A stretch of 64,000 bases of DNA from Anabaena sp. FACHB-1237 (GTDB taxonomy: Bacteria; Cyanobacteriota; Cyanobacteriia; Cyanobacteriales; Nostocaceae). The position numbers were made by a program, and so were the translations under genes. Shown here one piece after another: positions 7,421-16,408 of this stretch (its first letter is position 1; every line of letters starts with the position of its first letter). The stretch lies in assembly GCF_014696225.1 (NCBI RefSeq), contig NZ_JACJPV010000014.1:36222-100221 (forward strand), in the 5' to 3' direction. The notes below the pieces were generated by a model. It saw only the letters and a program-made list of their open reading frames with translations. It had not been told where the DNA came from and did not search any database.

Positions 7421-9649
7421 TTAGTGGGTTGTTTTTGCTAATTCTATGAGGGTATTAAACTTGCTAGTGACGGCAGGTGGTTTGAGTGTAAAATAAATGT
7501 AGAATTTACCACTGTCTGATTTTTTCTCCAACACCTTGGCATAAATATCTTCATTTTCTCCTGGTTGTGTGGTTGCTAAAAGGTTAATTTTTAGATTGGT
7601 TAATCCTGGAGGTGGAGACTGTTCTGGATAATTATCTATAATTACCTCAGCTTCATGCAGTGATAGTTTAATTACACTGGCTTTATGCGCTTTATTGCTA
7701 ATATCTTTACCATCTAAACTGGCATATTGGAAAGCAATTGGTTCAGGAAGAGTATATAATTCTTCTTCTTCTTGTGATAAGAACAGGTTATATTCTCCGG
7801 CAAGACCACCCACTTCATAAATTGTAATTGGTTCTTTAACTCCTTTGGGTGTAACTTGACGTTCACTGTTAATTTTCACTATTGATTCTACTTGTTTAAA
7901 TGTAGATTCAGAAATAAATATTTGTCCGCCAATGGTGTAAGATTCTATGCGATAGGTCAGATTGACTTGACTTCCGACTATACCATATTTGGTACGTTTT
8001 TCTGAACCAATATTTCCTACTACTACAGCACCAGTATTGATGCCAATTCCCATTTCTAAGGGTAGTAAACCCCATTCTTTCATTTGGGCATTGACTTTCA
8101 CCATGGCCATTTGCATTTCTATACCACAGGCTACTGCTCTGACAGCATCATCTTCTCTGGTTGTGGGTGCGCCAAAAAGTACGAGAATACCATCACCCAT
8201 AAATTCGTCTATTGTTCCTTGATATTTCGTGATCACATCGGCCATGTTTTCTAGGTAAAAGTTAAGTATTTTTACAACTTCTTCTGGTTGAAGTCTTTCT
8301 GACGTGGCTGTGAAACCACGTAAGTCCGAGGTAAAAATAGTAATTTCTTTCCGTTCTCCTCCTAATTTTAGTCCTTCTGGGTTTTCTAAGATGTTAGAAA
8401 CTACGGCATCTGTAAGGTAGCGTCCGAAAATTTTTCTAATATCACCTGCACTGCGAGCAATGTAAGCTGTAATGGTGAGCATAGAACCACTTGTAGCTAT
8501 AAATGCTGGCACTATGGGCAACCACCAACCATACAGGAAGGCGATATAGGTGCTGCCGATGAGTATAATAAATGCTAGTAGAAAGGTACTGGTTTTTTTC
8601 ACGGAAAATTCTTCTGATCTTAATAACCAGCTTAATGTAGCTCCTATAGCACTCCATAATAAGATCCATAAATATTCTTGTGGCTCTGTCCAACTTTTAA
8701 ATAAGGGACGATCTTCCATGGCCGCGCTAATAATTTGACTGGCTAGATTAGCATGGATTTCTACTCCATTCATTGGCGATGGTGAACCAATTAAACTACT
8801 ACTATAGGGTGTAAAGAAGGAATCTTTGAAACTATCTCCAGCATATCCAATTAAGATTACGCGATCGCGTCCCCAATCTTGAGGTTTTTTATTTTGGAGA
8901 ATATCTGTCATGGTGACTGTTTCAAAATAGTTACTACCCCCACGATAATTAATTAATATTTGATAGCCACTGTTGTTGGTTCTAATATAACCACCATCGT
9001 TTTCTTCTAAAGGCGAAAATTTGGCTTTCCCTATTTGCCATTTCTCATTAGCACTAATCTTTTCTTTATCCAAATACAGTAAGGCCAAATGTAGGGCGAA
9101 ACTGTATACTGTTTCATTGTTTTTGACATCTTTTAAATAGAAAAACCCTCTTCTAACTTTATTATCTGCATCTAATATTAAATCATTTGATCCTACTTGA
9201 TTTTTAGCTTTTAATATTGGTGGTGGCGCAACTACATTCCCTAAGTCATCTTTGACTACTTTTTGAATCCCTACTAAATAGGGTGTGCTGTTAAATACCT
9301 TTGCTAGTTCTTTTGATCCTGGTTCTACTGGCAAATCACGATATACATCTAAACCAATCGCTCTTGGTTGTCTAGCTTTAAGCTTATTAATCAGTTCTGC
9401 TAGTTTAGCATCGTTCACACTAGATTGCTCTAATGTTTGCAAGTCAGATTCAGTAATACCTACAATTACTACTCTATTATCCTTTCCTGCAGGCGATCGC
9501 CAACGCATATATTGATCAAAAGCTCCCCACTCCCATGCCTGCAATAACCCAATAAAGCGGAGCAGGATCACTAGACCTGCGATCGCAGGTGTAGCCATCC
9601 ATACGCCCCGCCATTGCCAAAACCAATTTTTCCACTCTTGGGATTTCAT
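7421..9649 (-). CDS. CHASE2-domain adenylate/guanylate cyclase
   Basis: A 742-residue class III nucleotide cyclase with an extracellular sensor. Order: N-terminal TM (about 20-38), CHASE2 sensor (about 40-320), three TM segments (about 327-345, 353-373, 377-397), then the cyclase domain (about 430-620). The two metal-binding aspartates are seen in FTSDLRGF (Asp442) and MGDGILV (Asp486). A C-terminal region of about 100 residues may form a PilZ-like barrel (uncertain). It probably makes cAMP in response to an external signal. It follows the DUF928 gene by 31 bp, a pairing seen often in cyanobacteria, and probably forms one operon with it. Confidence 0.9.
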   Translation of the reverse strand: MKSQEWKNWFWQWRGVWMATPAIAGLVILLRFIGLLQAWEWGAFDQYMRWRSPAGKDNRVVIVGITESDLQTLEQSSVNDAKLAELINKLKARQPRAIGLDVYRDLPVEPGSKELAKVFNSTPYLVGIQKVVKDDLGNVVAPPPILKAKNQVGSNDLILDADNKVRRGFFYLKDVKNNETVYSFALHLALLYLDKEKISANEKWQIGKAKFSPLEENDGGYIRTNNSGYQILINYRGGSNYFETVTMTDILQNKKPQDWGRDRVILIGYAGDSFKDSFFTPYSSSLIGSPSPMNGVEIHANLASQIISAAMEDRPLFKSWTEPQEYLWILLWSAIGATLSWLLRSEEFSVKKTSTFLLAFIILIGSTYIAFLYGWWLPIVPAFIATSGSMLTITAYIARSAGDIRKIFGRYLTDAVVSNILENPEGLKLGGERKEITIFTSDLRGFTATSERLQPEEVVKILNFYLENMADVITKYQGTIDEFMGDGILVLFGAPTTREDDAVRAVACGIEMQMAMVKVNAQMKEWGLLPLEMGIGINTGAVVVGNIGSEKRTKYGIVGSQVNLTYRIESYTIGGQIFISESTFKQVESIVKINSERQVTPKGVKEPITIYEVGGLAGEYNLFLSQEEEELYTLPEPIAFQYASLDGKDISNKAHKASVIKLSLHEAEVIIDNYPEQSPPPGLTNLKINLLATTQPGENEDIYAKVLEKKSDSGKFYIYFTLKPPAVTSKFNTLIELAKTTH

Positions 9650-9680
9650 ACTTTTATATCATCTGAGAATTAATTTACAA

Positions 9681-10478
9681 TTAAGGTTTTGGTTTGCTCA
9701 AATTTGGTTTATTTGGTGTTGTTTGACTCAAATTTGGTTTATTTGGTGTTGTTTCACTCAAATTTGGTGCATCTGCTAGTTCTTTCAATCCTACTGATGA
9801 TAATAATTCTCTCCATTCATTAGGTTTTTCTTTCCGTATTTCCATCATAGCCTCTAAAGTGTTATACCAGTAATTATTTTGGGCATAGATTTCTGCTTGT
9901 TTATACAAGTCCTTATTTTGCAGTAATTTTTGTTCAGATGGTTTTAAGGCTACCCTATTGATCATCCCTTTTACAGACTCATTGCTATTGGAATCTTCGG
10001 GATTACAAACTATCGTAAAATACCATGTGTAGCTCTTGCCTACTTTTAACGGTACTTTTTCTGGTACTGATGCCTTCATAATTCCTGATGTACCAGTCAT
10101 CTTTAATTCTTGTTTATATATTTCCTCTCCCTCTTCGTCCATTACGAGAAACTCCGCAGTTTTCGCTGTACTTTTAGGAACGTATACAAACAAGCTAGTT
10201 CCATCCTTAGCGGTATTACCTGTATTCTTTCTATTGGGCATCAAAGCTGTTAAAGATGGCTTACCTGGGTCTAATTTTATACAAGAAGTACCTCTTCGTC
10301 CTCCGCCGATGGTTTTGTCAGGTGCGCCCCTATCTTCTGCTTGGGGAAATTTGAGGCTTATTTGCATTGGCGATGACTGTGCTAATAATTGCGCCGGAAA
10401 TGCTGATAAAATTACTAAGCTGGGAACAAGTACAAGGGGCAACTTACCCAGGGGTTGAATATATTTTTGTAACTTCAT
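9681..10478 (-). CDS. DUF928 domain-containing secreted protein
   Basis: A 265-residue protein with an N-terminal signal peptide (hydrophobic about 14-33, ending near LLAQSS), then a DUF928 domain (GAPDKTIGGGRRGT, LTALMP, and a Trp-Tyr strand TWYFTIVC). A periplasmic location is likely; molecular function unknown. It lies immediately upstream of the CHASE2 cyclase with a 31-bp gap, so it may modulate the external sensor domain (inference). The C-terminus carries a tandem PNLS-x-TTPNK repeat encoded by a 30-bp direct repeat. Confidence 0.85.
   Translation of the reverse strand: MKLQKYIQPLGKLPLVLVPSLVILSAFPAQLLAQSSPMQISLKFPQAEDRGAPDKTIGGGRRGTSCIKLDPGKPSLTALMPNRKNTGNTAKDGTSLFVYVPKSTAKTAEFLVMDEEGEEIYKQELKMTGTSGIMKASVPEKVPLKVGKSYTWYFTIVCNPEDSNSNESVKGMINRVALKPSEQKLLQNKDLYKQAEIYAQNNYWYNTLEAMMEIRKEKPNEWRELLSSVGLKELADAPNLSETTPNKPNLSQTTPNKPNLSKPKP
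9697..9768. repeat. 30-bp tandem repeat within the DUF928 gene
   Basis: Units begin at 9697, 9727 and 9757 (about 2.4 copies, near identical). As 30 is a multiple of three, copy number can change without a frameshift, altering the length of the C-terminal tail. Confidence 0.85.
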
Positions 10479-10799
10479 GGCACTGTCTCTTAATTTTTAC
10501 TTTCTTGACCTATTGTATCAGGGTTCTTGATTTTTTGACCACTTTACTGAAAAATTAGTTATGTAACGTTTCTTAACTTTCTGTCCTAACCATCCAAACT
10601 GGTATCATATCTCGCAAATAATCCGTTTACGGAAATTAATTTATACTGATAATTCGGGAAAATATGAAAACTAATGTATTTATTAGAACTATCTAGTAAA
10701 AAAGTATCGGATATGGATAAGTAGATAGTGATAAATGAAAATAAACAGGTAAACTATATTAGCCAAGAATTGGGTTAGCCAACAAAGGTGATGTAAATA
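10479..10799. other. Divergent promoter region DUF928 / grpE
   Basis: 321 bp between divergently transcribed genes. AT-rich; it should hold promoters for both. No CIRCE-type inverted repeat for grpE was recognised and no ORF is credible. Confidence 0.4.
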
Positions 10800-11462
10800 A
10801 TGAATAGTGAGTCCACGTCTGAAATTAAACTTAATCATCCTGAAAGTGAGGTTACTCAGCAAACAGTGACCACATCTCAAGAACAGGAAAATTCTACGCT
10901 GACAGAAGACAGTGGCGATACTGCGGTACAGTCAGAAGAAGTTAATGTTGCTGTATTAGCACAATTAGCCCAGGAAATTGAATCTCTCAAGATGCAATTA
11001 GAAGATCGTAATACTCAATATATGCGTATTGCAGCAGATTTTGAAAATTATCGCAAACGCACTTCTAGAGAAAAAGAAGAATTAGACATACAGGTAAAAC
11101 GCAATACAATTATCGAATTGCTGCCTGTAGTGGATAATTTTGAAAGAGCTAGAGCGCATCTGAAACCCCAAAAGGAAGGTGAAATGGCAATTCACAAAAG
11201 TTATCAAGGAGTTTATAAACAATTAGTAGATTCCTTGAAACGTTTAGGGGTATCACCAATGCGTCCAGAAGGTCAAGTGTTTGACCCTAATTTGCATGAA
11301 GCGGTGATGAGAGAACCAACCAATGAACATCCAGAAGGAACGGTTTTAGAAGAATTAGTCAGAGGTTATTATTTTGGCGATCGCGTATTACGTCATGCGA
11401 TGGTCAAAGTAGCAGCACCTCCAGAAGATGTATCTTCAAACTCAGATCCACAAGAAGAATAA
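10800..11462 (+). CDS. grpE: Nucleotide exchange factor GrpE
   Basis: A 220-residue GrpE, the co-chaperone that releases ADP from DnaK. Seen: an acidic, low-complexity N-terminus, a long coiled-coil segment (about 55-105, including [18 protein letters not shown], a GrpE hallmark) and the C-terminal beta domain with [10 protein letters not shown] and [23 protein letters not shown] just upstream supports the start. In many cyanobacteria grpE is followed by dnaK and dnaJ; here a 439-bp gap and an unrelated gene follow, so that arrangement is lost or different. Confidence 0.95.
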   Translation: MNSESTSEIKLNHPESEVTQQTVTTSQEQENSTLTEDSGDTAVQSEEVNVAVLAQLAQEIESLKMQLEDRNTQYMRIAADFENYRKRTSREKEELDIQVKRNTIIELLPVVDNFERARAHLKPQKEGEMAIHKSYQGVYKQLVDSLKRLGVSPMRPEGQVFDPNLHEAVMREPTNEHPEGTVLEELVRGYYFGDRVLRHAMVKVAAPPEDVSSNSDPQEE

Positions 11463-11901
11463 AAATCACGATTCATAGTTAATCAATTACTGATTAATTA
11501 TTACTGGACATCTCCAAAAATCAGGTCAGAAGCCTTATCTACTGTCAGATAATTTTAATTATTGTAGGTGTCTACTGATCACAACCAGGTTCGGCTATTA
11601 TGGCCTACCTGGAATAATTAACTTATTTCCGCTACCACATAGCTAACTAAGATGATGAAATTGATCCTGCTGCTGAAAGTTTACAAGAACATCCTTTAGC
11701 AGGCGATCGCCAAGTCACTATACATTTGGTGTTAATTAATGTAAAAACGTTCTATATCACGTCTCTACAAAGGTTTTACAAAACGCTTATGTAATTTTCA
11801 CCACAGGTATATTAGTCAACTTGATTGCCTTCAACGTAATATACTTATAGAACTATTAATAAATATTTTTTCTTATCAAAAAATTCACTAAACAAAAACC
11901 A
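11463..11901. other. Non-coding gap after grpE with a possible gene fragment
   Basis: 439 bp. It contains an imperfect hairpin (CCAGGT ... ACCTGG, about 11588-11615), a 30-codon coding-like open stretch at 11651-11740 with a HIP1 site, then a degenerate piece of repeat family G (about 11741-11810). No complete gene. Confidence 0.5.
11651..11740 (+). pseudogene. Possible short coding fragment cut by a repeat
   Basis: Thirty open codons follow a TAA and include LQEHPLAGDRQVTIHLV, which looks like real protein. The frame runs into repeat family G. There is no start codon or RBS. The parent family was not recognised; it does not look like DnaK or DnaJ. Confidence 0.3.
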
Positions 11902-12267
11902 ATGGAACAATTAGTTAAAAGCGGTACTGGTTGGCGAGTAGGCTGGAATCCAAATGCTCAAGTATTTAAAGGATTAATTGGCACGGAAGATTGGGCAATA
12001 GAATTAACAGAAGCAGAATTAAACGATTTTATTCGGTTATTACAACAGCTTGTAAATAGTATAAAGCATTTATCTACAGAATTAATGGATGAAGAGAAAA
12101 TTGCTTGTGAAGCGGAAAGTGACTTATTGTGGATGGAAGTGGAAGGTTATTCTCATGCCTACAGTTTGCGATTTATTCTGCTTACAGGGCGTGGTGTGGA
12201 AGGTGAATGGCTTCCTGAGTCAGTTCCTCAATTATGGCAAGCATTATCTACGTTAACAGTTTTCTGA
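11902..12267 (+). CDS. DUF1818 family protein
   Basis: A 121-residue soluble protein matching the cyanobacterial/plastid DUF1818 family: the N-terminal SGTGWRVGWNP and GLIGTEDWAIELTEAE motifs and a C-terminal Trp-rich strand (GRGVEGEWLPESVPQLW). Function unknown. No signal peptide or membrane segment. It stands alone between grpE and a tRNA gene. Confidence 0.85.
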   Translation: MEQLVKSGTGWRVGWNPNAQVFKGLIGTEDWAIELTEAELNDFIRLLQQLVNSIKHLSTELMDEEKIACEAESDLLWMEVEGYSHAYSLRFILLTGRGVEGEWLPESVPQLWQALSTLTVF

Positions 12268-12416
12268 AACATTTTGGGGATTTTTTGATAAACCTCTTGA
12301 CAATTGATTAAACTTATGATAACTTTAGAAAAGTGACTTGATCAGATTTACGTTAGATACTTTGGCAAAATCCCCAAACCAAAGGTTAAGTATAACCTAA
12401 ATTAAGATTGAGTGAG

Positions 12417-12490
12417 CGGGGCGTAGCGCAGCTTGGTAGCGCGCCACTTTGGGGTAGTGGAGGTCGTGGGTTCGAATCCCGCCGCTCCGA
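12417..12490 (+). tRNA. tRNA-Pro (GGG)
   Basis: A 74-nt cloverleaf. The acceptor CGGGGCG pairs with CGCTCCG (one G-T wobble), the D arm contains AGCTTGGTAGC, the anticodon stem CCACT/AGTGG encloses TTGGGGT with anticodon GGG at 12451-12453, and the T arm GTGGG-TTCGAAT-CCCGC is canonical. The discriminator is A; CCA is not encoded. Confidence 0.96.
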
Positions 12491-12571
12491 TTTATTTCAA
12501 ACCCTGACTGTGTTTAGTTTTTACGGTTTATGTTAGACATTTTTGGTATTAGGTTTAAATAGTAGGAATAT

Positions 12572-12622
12572 GTGCAAGCATCTTGCTTGCATCTATTATC
12601 CAAATTAAAAGCACAACAGCTT
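12572..12622. repeat. Partial MITE family B (right half)
   Basis: Matches the right half of family B, from GCAAGCATCTTGCTTG to GCACAACAGCTTA. The left arm is absent. Confidence 0.6.
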
Positions 12623-12704
12623 ATTCCCGAATTATTAATAAAATTAGTGTTGCTGAAACAGCATTCGGCAATATAGGAGTAATATTTGATTCATGGAAAG
12701 ATAG

Positions 12705-12875
12705 GTAGGGTGCGTCAGATACAGCAATTCCCGTTATTATGAGGTACAGATGTTAATGATAAAACCCTTGTAACACAGGCATCTTGCTGTGTTCACAGTG
12801 TACCTCATATAGATGGAATGTGCTGTATTATAAATCTGTTGATTGATGGAATTTATGGAGTCTGACGCACCCTAC
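12705..12875. repeat. Family C palindromic element, split by a family A insertion
   Basis: Outer ends GTAGGGTGCGTCAGA and TCTGACGCACCCTAC are exact inverse repeats. The centre is interrupted at 12720-12827 by a complete family A element. Confidence 0.8.
12720..12827. repeat. MITE-like family A, copy 2 (108 bp), nested
   Basis: Starts TACAGCAATTCCCGTTATTA and ends with TGCTGTA; about 29-bp imperfect terminal inverted repeats. It has the same length as copies at 33031, 58963 and 59623. It is inserted inside a family C element. Confidence 0.85.
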
Positions 12876-12925
12876 AATACTAATTCAGCAAGTCCCAAAA
12901 TTTTAATACGAGTCCTATATCATGA

Positions 12926-13513
12926 TTAAAAAATGCTAAGAACGTAAATCAAAGTAAAGAGAATAATCCAAATAATATCCACAAAATGCCAGTAAATTTC
13001 TGCCATTTCCACGCCAATGTGTTTACTAGCAGAATAATGTCCTGGTTTAAAAGAACGCCATAGAACACCTAAAATTAATAACAAGCCTACAAATACATGA
13101 AGTCCATGAAATCCTGTCATTAAATAAAAGCAATTAGCAAAAATATTAGTAGTTAATCCATAACCTAAATTGATATATTCGTAAATTTGTCCAGCTAAAA
13201 ATGTTGCTCCCATTATAGCAGTAATAATATACCAAAAACGCATCCAACCTATACTATTTCTTTTAATTGCCATATCACCAAAATGAATGACAAAACTACT
13301 AGAAACTAGAATAATACTGTTAATTGTGGGTACATATAATTCTACTTCTGTACCTTGAGGTGGCCAGACAGATGTAGTACCTTTAAAAAATAAATACGTA
13401 GCAAAAAATCCCCCAAACATTAAAGATTCAGACGCGAGAAATGTTAATAATCCCCACACTCGTAAATCTGGATGTTCACTATGATCATTTTGATGTGGTG
13501 TAATGGCAGTCAT
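12926..13513 (-). CDS. ctaE: Cytochrome c oxidase subunit III
   Basis: A 195-residue heme-copper oxidase subunit III with five to six TM helices and the family motifs LTFLASESLMFGGFFATY and GFHGLHVFVG. It supports the catalytic core made by ctaD and ctaC. The reading frame is open upstream to 13675, but that extension is read-through of a repeat (13585-13739). The true start is the ATG at 13513, with AGGAAA six bases upstream and the normal N-terminus for the family. Third gene of ctaCDE, separated from ctaD by a repeat-filled 314-bp gap. Its place next to fdxB and patB suggests the heterocyst-type cox2 oxidase. Confidence 0.9.
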   Translation of the reverse strand: MTAITPHQNDHSEHPDLRVWGLLTFLASESLMFGGFFATYLFFKGTTSVWPPQGTEVELYVPTINSIILVSSSFVIHFGDMAIKRNSIGWMRFWYIITAIMGATFLAGQIYEYINLGYGLTTNIFANCFYLMTGFHGLHVFVGLLLILGVLWRSFKPGHYSASKHIGVEMAEIYWHFVDIIWIILFTLIYVLSIF

Positions 13514-13584
13514 GGTATTTTTCCTATTAGTTAATAAAGAGATACAATCAATACATCTTAGGTGATGTTGGGTTGTCCTGTTGA

Positions 13585-13739
13585 TACAGCACATTCCATC
13601 TATATGAGGTACACTATGAACACAGCAAGATGCCTGTGTTACAAGATATACAGGAGGTACACTGTGAACAGGCAAGATGCCTGTGTTACAGGGGTTTTAT
13701 CATTAACATCTGTACCTCATAATAACGGAAACTGCTGTA
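13585..13739. repeat. MITE-like family A, copy 3, with internal duplication (155 bp)
   Basis: Complete family A ends (TACAGCACATTCCATC and TGCTGTA), but the GAGGTACAC ... CCTGTGTTACA segment (about 47 bp) is present twice, explaining the extra length. Located between ctaD and ctaE. Confidence 0.8.
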
Positions 13740-13742
13740 AAT

Positions 13743-13814
13743 GTTGGGTTTCGCTGTCGCTTAACCCAACCTTGTATCTTAAAGGAGGTTGGGTAGAACG
13801 AAGTGAAACCCAAC
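13743..13814. repeat. Family J inverted repeat (GTTGGGTTTCGCT type)
   Basis: GTTGGGTTTCGCT at the left and its inverse AGTGAAACCCAAC at the right; about 72 bp. Shorter relatives lie near 50356-50392 and 55727-55756. Its position in the ctaD-ctaE spacer could affect operon read-through. Confidence 0.6.
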
Positions 13815-13827
13815 AATCATTTTCCAA

Positions 13828-15468
13828 TCATTGTAGTTTAGTGACTCCTGATGATTTATGACCATAATCATAAGGTCCATGAGTAACCACAGGTAAAACG
13901 TGCCAATTTTCAATAATTGGTGGAGAAGATGTAGTCCATTCTAATGTTAACGCGTCCCAAGGATTATCTCCTGCTGATGCACCTTTTTTCCAACTATTAA
14001 TCATGTTGAAAATAAAGGGAATTACCGAAATTGCCAGAAAAAACGCACCAATGGTACAAATTTGATTAAGATGGGAAAATTGCGGATCATACATAGCAAC
14101 TCGGCGAGGCATTCCTTTTAAACCCAATTCGTGCATGGGTAAAAATGTCAAATTTGTACCAATAAATGTAAGGACAAAATGTACTCTTCCCCAGGTTTCA
14201 TTCATCATTTTTCCTGTAATTTTAGGATACCAATGATAGATACCTGCATAAATACCAAAAACTGATCCACCAAATAAAACATAGTGGAAATGTCCTACTA
14301 CATAATAGGTATCGTGAACGTGAACATCAAAGGGTGCTGTTCCCATAGTTACGCCACTTAAACCCCCCATAACGAACATTGATAATAAACCAATGGCAAA
14401 TAACATTGCTGTAGTAAAACGGATTTTTCCACCCCATAAAGTCGCTACCCAACCGAATATTTTTACCCCCGTAGGTACAGCAACAATTAAAGTGGAAATA
14501 GTGAAAAACATCCGCATCCATCCAGGTGTACCACTGGTAAACATATGGTGTACCCAAACGAATAAACCAACCACACAAATAGCAACAGTGGAATAGGCGA
14601 TCGCTTTATAACCAAAAATTGGTTTTCGTGCATGAACAGGAATTACTTCCGACATAATGCCAAAAATTGGCAGGATCATTAAATAAACTGCGGGATGGGA
14701 ATAAAACCAAAATAAATGTTGGTAAATAACCACATTACCACCCGCATCTGGTTTAAAGAAAGACGTACCAAAATTAATATCAAATAATAGCAAAACTAAC
14801 CCAGCAGCTAATACTGGTGTGGATAACAAAGCCAGAATAGAAGTTGCTAAAATTGCCCAACAAAATAGGGGAACTTGATCCCATTTCATACTAGGAACTT
14901 TCATCATTAAAATAGTAATGACGAAATTAATAGAACCTAAAATTGAAGAAGTACCCACTAAAACAATTGCTAAAATCCACAAACTTTGGGCATAATTAGC
15001 AGTCACTAAACTTAAAGGAGGATAAGCAGTCCAACCAGATTGAGAACCACCAAAGATAAAACTTAATAATAGTAACAATCCTGCGGGTGGATTTAACCAG
15101 AAAGCTATAGCATTTAACTTAGGAAATGCCATATCTCTAGCCCCCACCATCAGGGGCACTAAATAATTACCAAATCCACCAATTGCACTAGGAACAATCC
15201 ATAAGAAAATCATGATTGTACCATGATTTGTCATGAAAGCATTATACAAATTGGGGTCAAGAAAATCGGACTCTGGAGTTGCTAATTCAGTGCGAATAGC
15301 CACAGCCATTAAACCACCAATCAGGTAAAAAACAAAGGCTGTAACTAAATATTGAATACCAATCACTTTATGATCAGTATTAAATGTGAAATAGTCTCGT
15401 AATTTCCACGCGGGAGGATGAACATTATTAATTAATAATGTTGGTGCTTGATGTTGATTGGATATCAT
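13828..15468 (-). CDS. ctaD: Cytochrome c oxidase subunit I
   Basis: A 546-residue catalytic subunit of an aa3-type oxidase with about 12 TM helices. Seen: the CuB/Tyr region FWFYSHPAVYLMILP, the HHMFTSG histidine pair, and the heme-ligand region HVHDTYYVVGHFHYVLFGG. It reduces O2 to water while pumping protons in the thylakoid or plasma membrane. It follows ctaC by 7 bp, so the two are translationally close. In a diazotroph, an oxidase adjacent to patB/cnfR and fdxB is most likely the heterocyst cox2 enzyme that lowers internal O2. Confidence 0.95.
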   Translation of the reverse strand: MISNQHQAPTLLINNVHPPAWKLRDYFTFNTDHKVIGIQYLVTAFVFYLIGGLMAVAIRTELATPESDFLDPNLYNAFMTNHGTIMIFLWIVPSAIGGFGNYLVPLMVGARDMAFPKLNAIAFWLNPPAGLLLLLSFIFGGSQSGWTAYPPLSLVTANYAQSLWILAIVLVGTSSILGSINFVITILMMKVPSMKWDQVPLFCWAILATSILALLSTPVLAAGLVLLLFDINFGTSFFKPDAGGNVVIYQHLFWFYSHPAVYLMILPIFGIMSEVIPVHARKPIFGYKAIAYSTVAICVVGLFVWVHHMFTSGTPGWMRMFFTISTLIVAVPTGVKIFGWVATLWGGKIRFTTAMLFAIGLLSMFVMGGLSGVTMGTAPFDVHVHDTYYVVGHFHYVLFGGSVFGIYAGIYHWYPKITGKMMNETWGRVHFVLTFIGTNLTFLPMHELGLKGMPRRVAMYDPQFSHLNQICTIGAFFLAISVIPFIFNMINSWKKGASAGDNPWDALTLEWTTSSPPIIENWHVLPVVTHGPYDYGHKSSGVTKLQ

Positions 15469-15475
15469 AATAAAT

Positions 15476-16408
15476 TCACTGATGACTCATAGCTAATGAG
15501 TGAATTGTGGCTGCTTTTACGCCTAATTCTTGTTCGTATGGTGCAAGAAATTGTTCAGAATTAACTGCTACTAAATGATTAACTTCTGGTTGGGTAGCTA
15601 GTTGATTTTCTGCTATCCAATTTTGATAATCTTTGGGTTCATGAACTATGACTTCTGTTCTCATAGAACCGTGATAACCACCACATAATTCCGCACAAAC
15701 TACAGGATAAGTTCCTGGTTTAGTAGCTACAAATCTTAATTGTGTAGGAACACCAGGAATAGCATCTTGCTTGAGTCGAAATTGGGGAACCCAAAAAGAA
15801 TGAATCACATCATTTGCTGATAAATTTAACTGTACATCCGCACCCACAGGAATGTGTAATTCTCCTGTGGAAATTCCCGTATCAGGATAGTTAAAAATCC
15901 AAGCAAACTGCATTCCTTGAACATCTACAATAATGTCAGCAGGTTTATTTTTAGTTTGGGGATTTTCGCCAAAACCAATATTAGCTTCATTGCTATGATC
16001 ACTGACATTCATCGCCATTTGTGTCATAGAATGACTATGACTGCTAACACCAAAACCGCCCATTTCGTTAAAAATGTTCACACTATAAATGCCTAAACCA
16101 ATAACAATAATAGTGGGAATTGCAGTCCAAAAAATTTCTAAACCAATGTTACCTTCAATGGGTACACCGTCGCTATTATCTCCTTTTTTACGACGATACA
16201 AAATTAAGAAAATAACTATCGTTCCTTCTACGATGAGAAATAAAGCGATCGCTATTGTTAACATCACATTAAAAAAATCATCTACCAAAGGTGCTTGTAG
16301 AGATGCTGCTTCTGGCAATAAATGATGATTTTGCCCTACCGAGATACTAATAGCTGCTACTATCAAACCAGCTAAAAGTGTCCACAGCGAAATAGGAATT
16401 TTTTCCAT
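15476..16408 (-). CDS. ctaC: Cytochrome c oxidase subunit II
   Basis: A 310-residue CuA subunit. Order: signal-anchor TM (about 8-24), second TM hairpin segments (about 46-71 and 93-112), a His/Met-rich loop (about 121-140), then the cupredoxin domain. CuA ligands are visible: His203 in VIHSFWVPQF, and Cys238, Glu240, Cys242, His246 and Met249 in CAELCGGYHGSM. It takes electrons from cytochrome c6 or plastocyanin and passes them to heme a. First gene of ctaCDE; the 394-bp upstream gap should hold the operon promoter. Confidence 0.94.
   Translation of the reverse strand: MEKIPISLWTLLAGLIVAAISISVGQNHHLLPEAASLQAPLVDDFFNVMLTIAIALFLIVEGTIVIFLILYRRKKGDNSDGVPIEGNIGLEIFWTAIPTIIVIGLGIYSVNIFNEMGGFGVSSHSHSMTQMAMNVSDHSNEANIGFGENPQTKNKPADIIVDVQGMQFAWIFNYPDTGISTGELHIPVGADVQLNLSANDVIHSFWVPQFRLKQDAIPGVPTQLRFVATKPGTYPVVCAELCGGYHGSMRTEVIVHEPKDYQNWIAENQLATQPEVNHLVAVNSEQFLAPYEQELGVKAATIHSLAMSHQ

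Noticed and set aside
7989..8222. ORF on the plus strand inside the cyclase gene
   Set aside because: Shadow frame of a clear minus-strand gene; no independent coding features. The same holds for other antisense frames in ctaD, kdpB and mfd.
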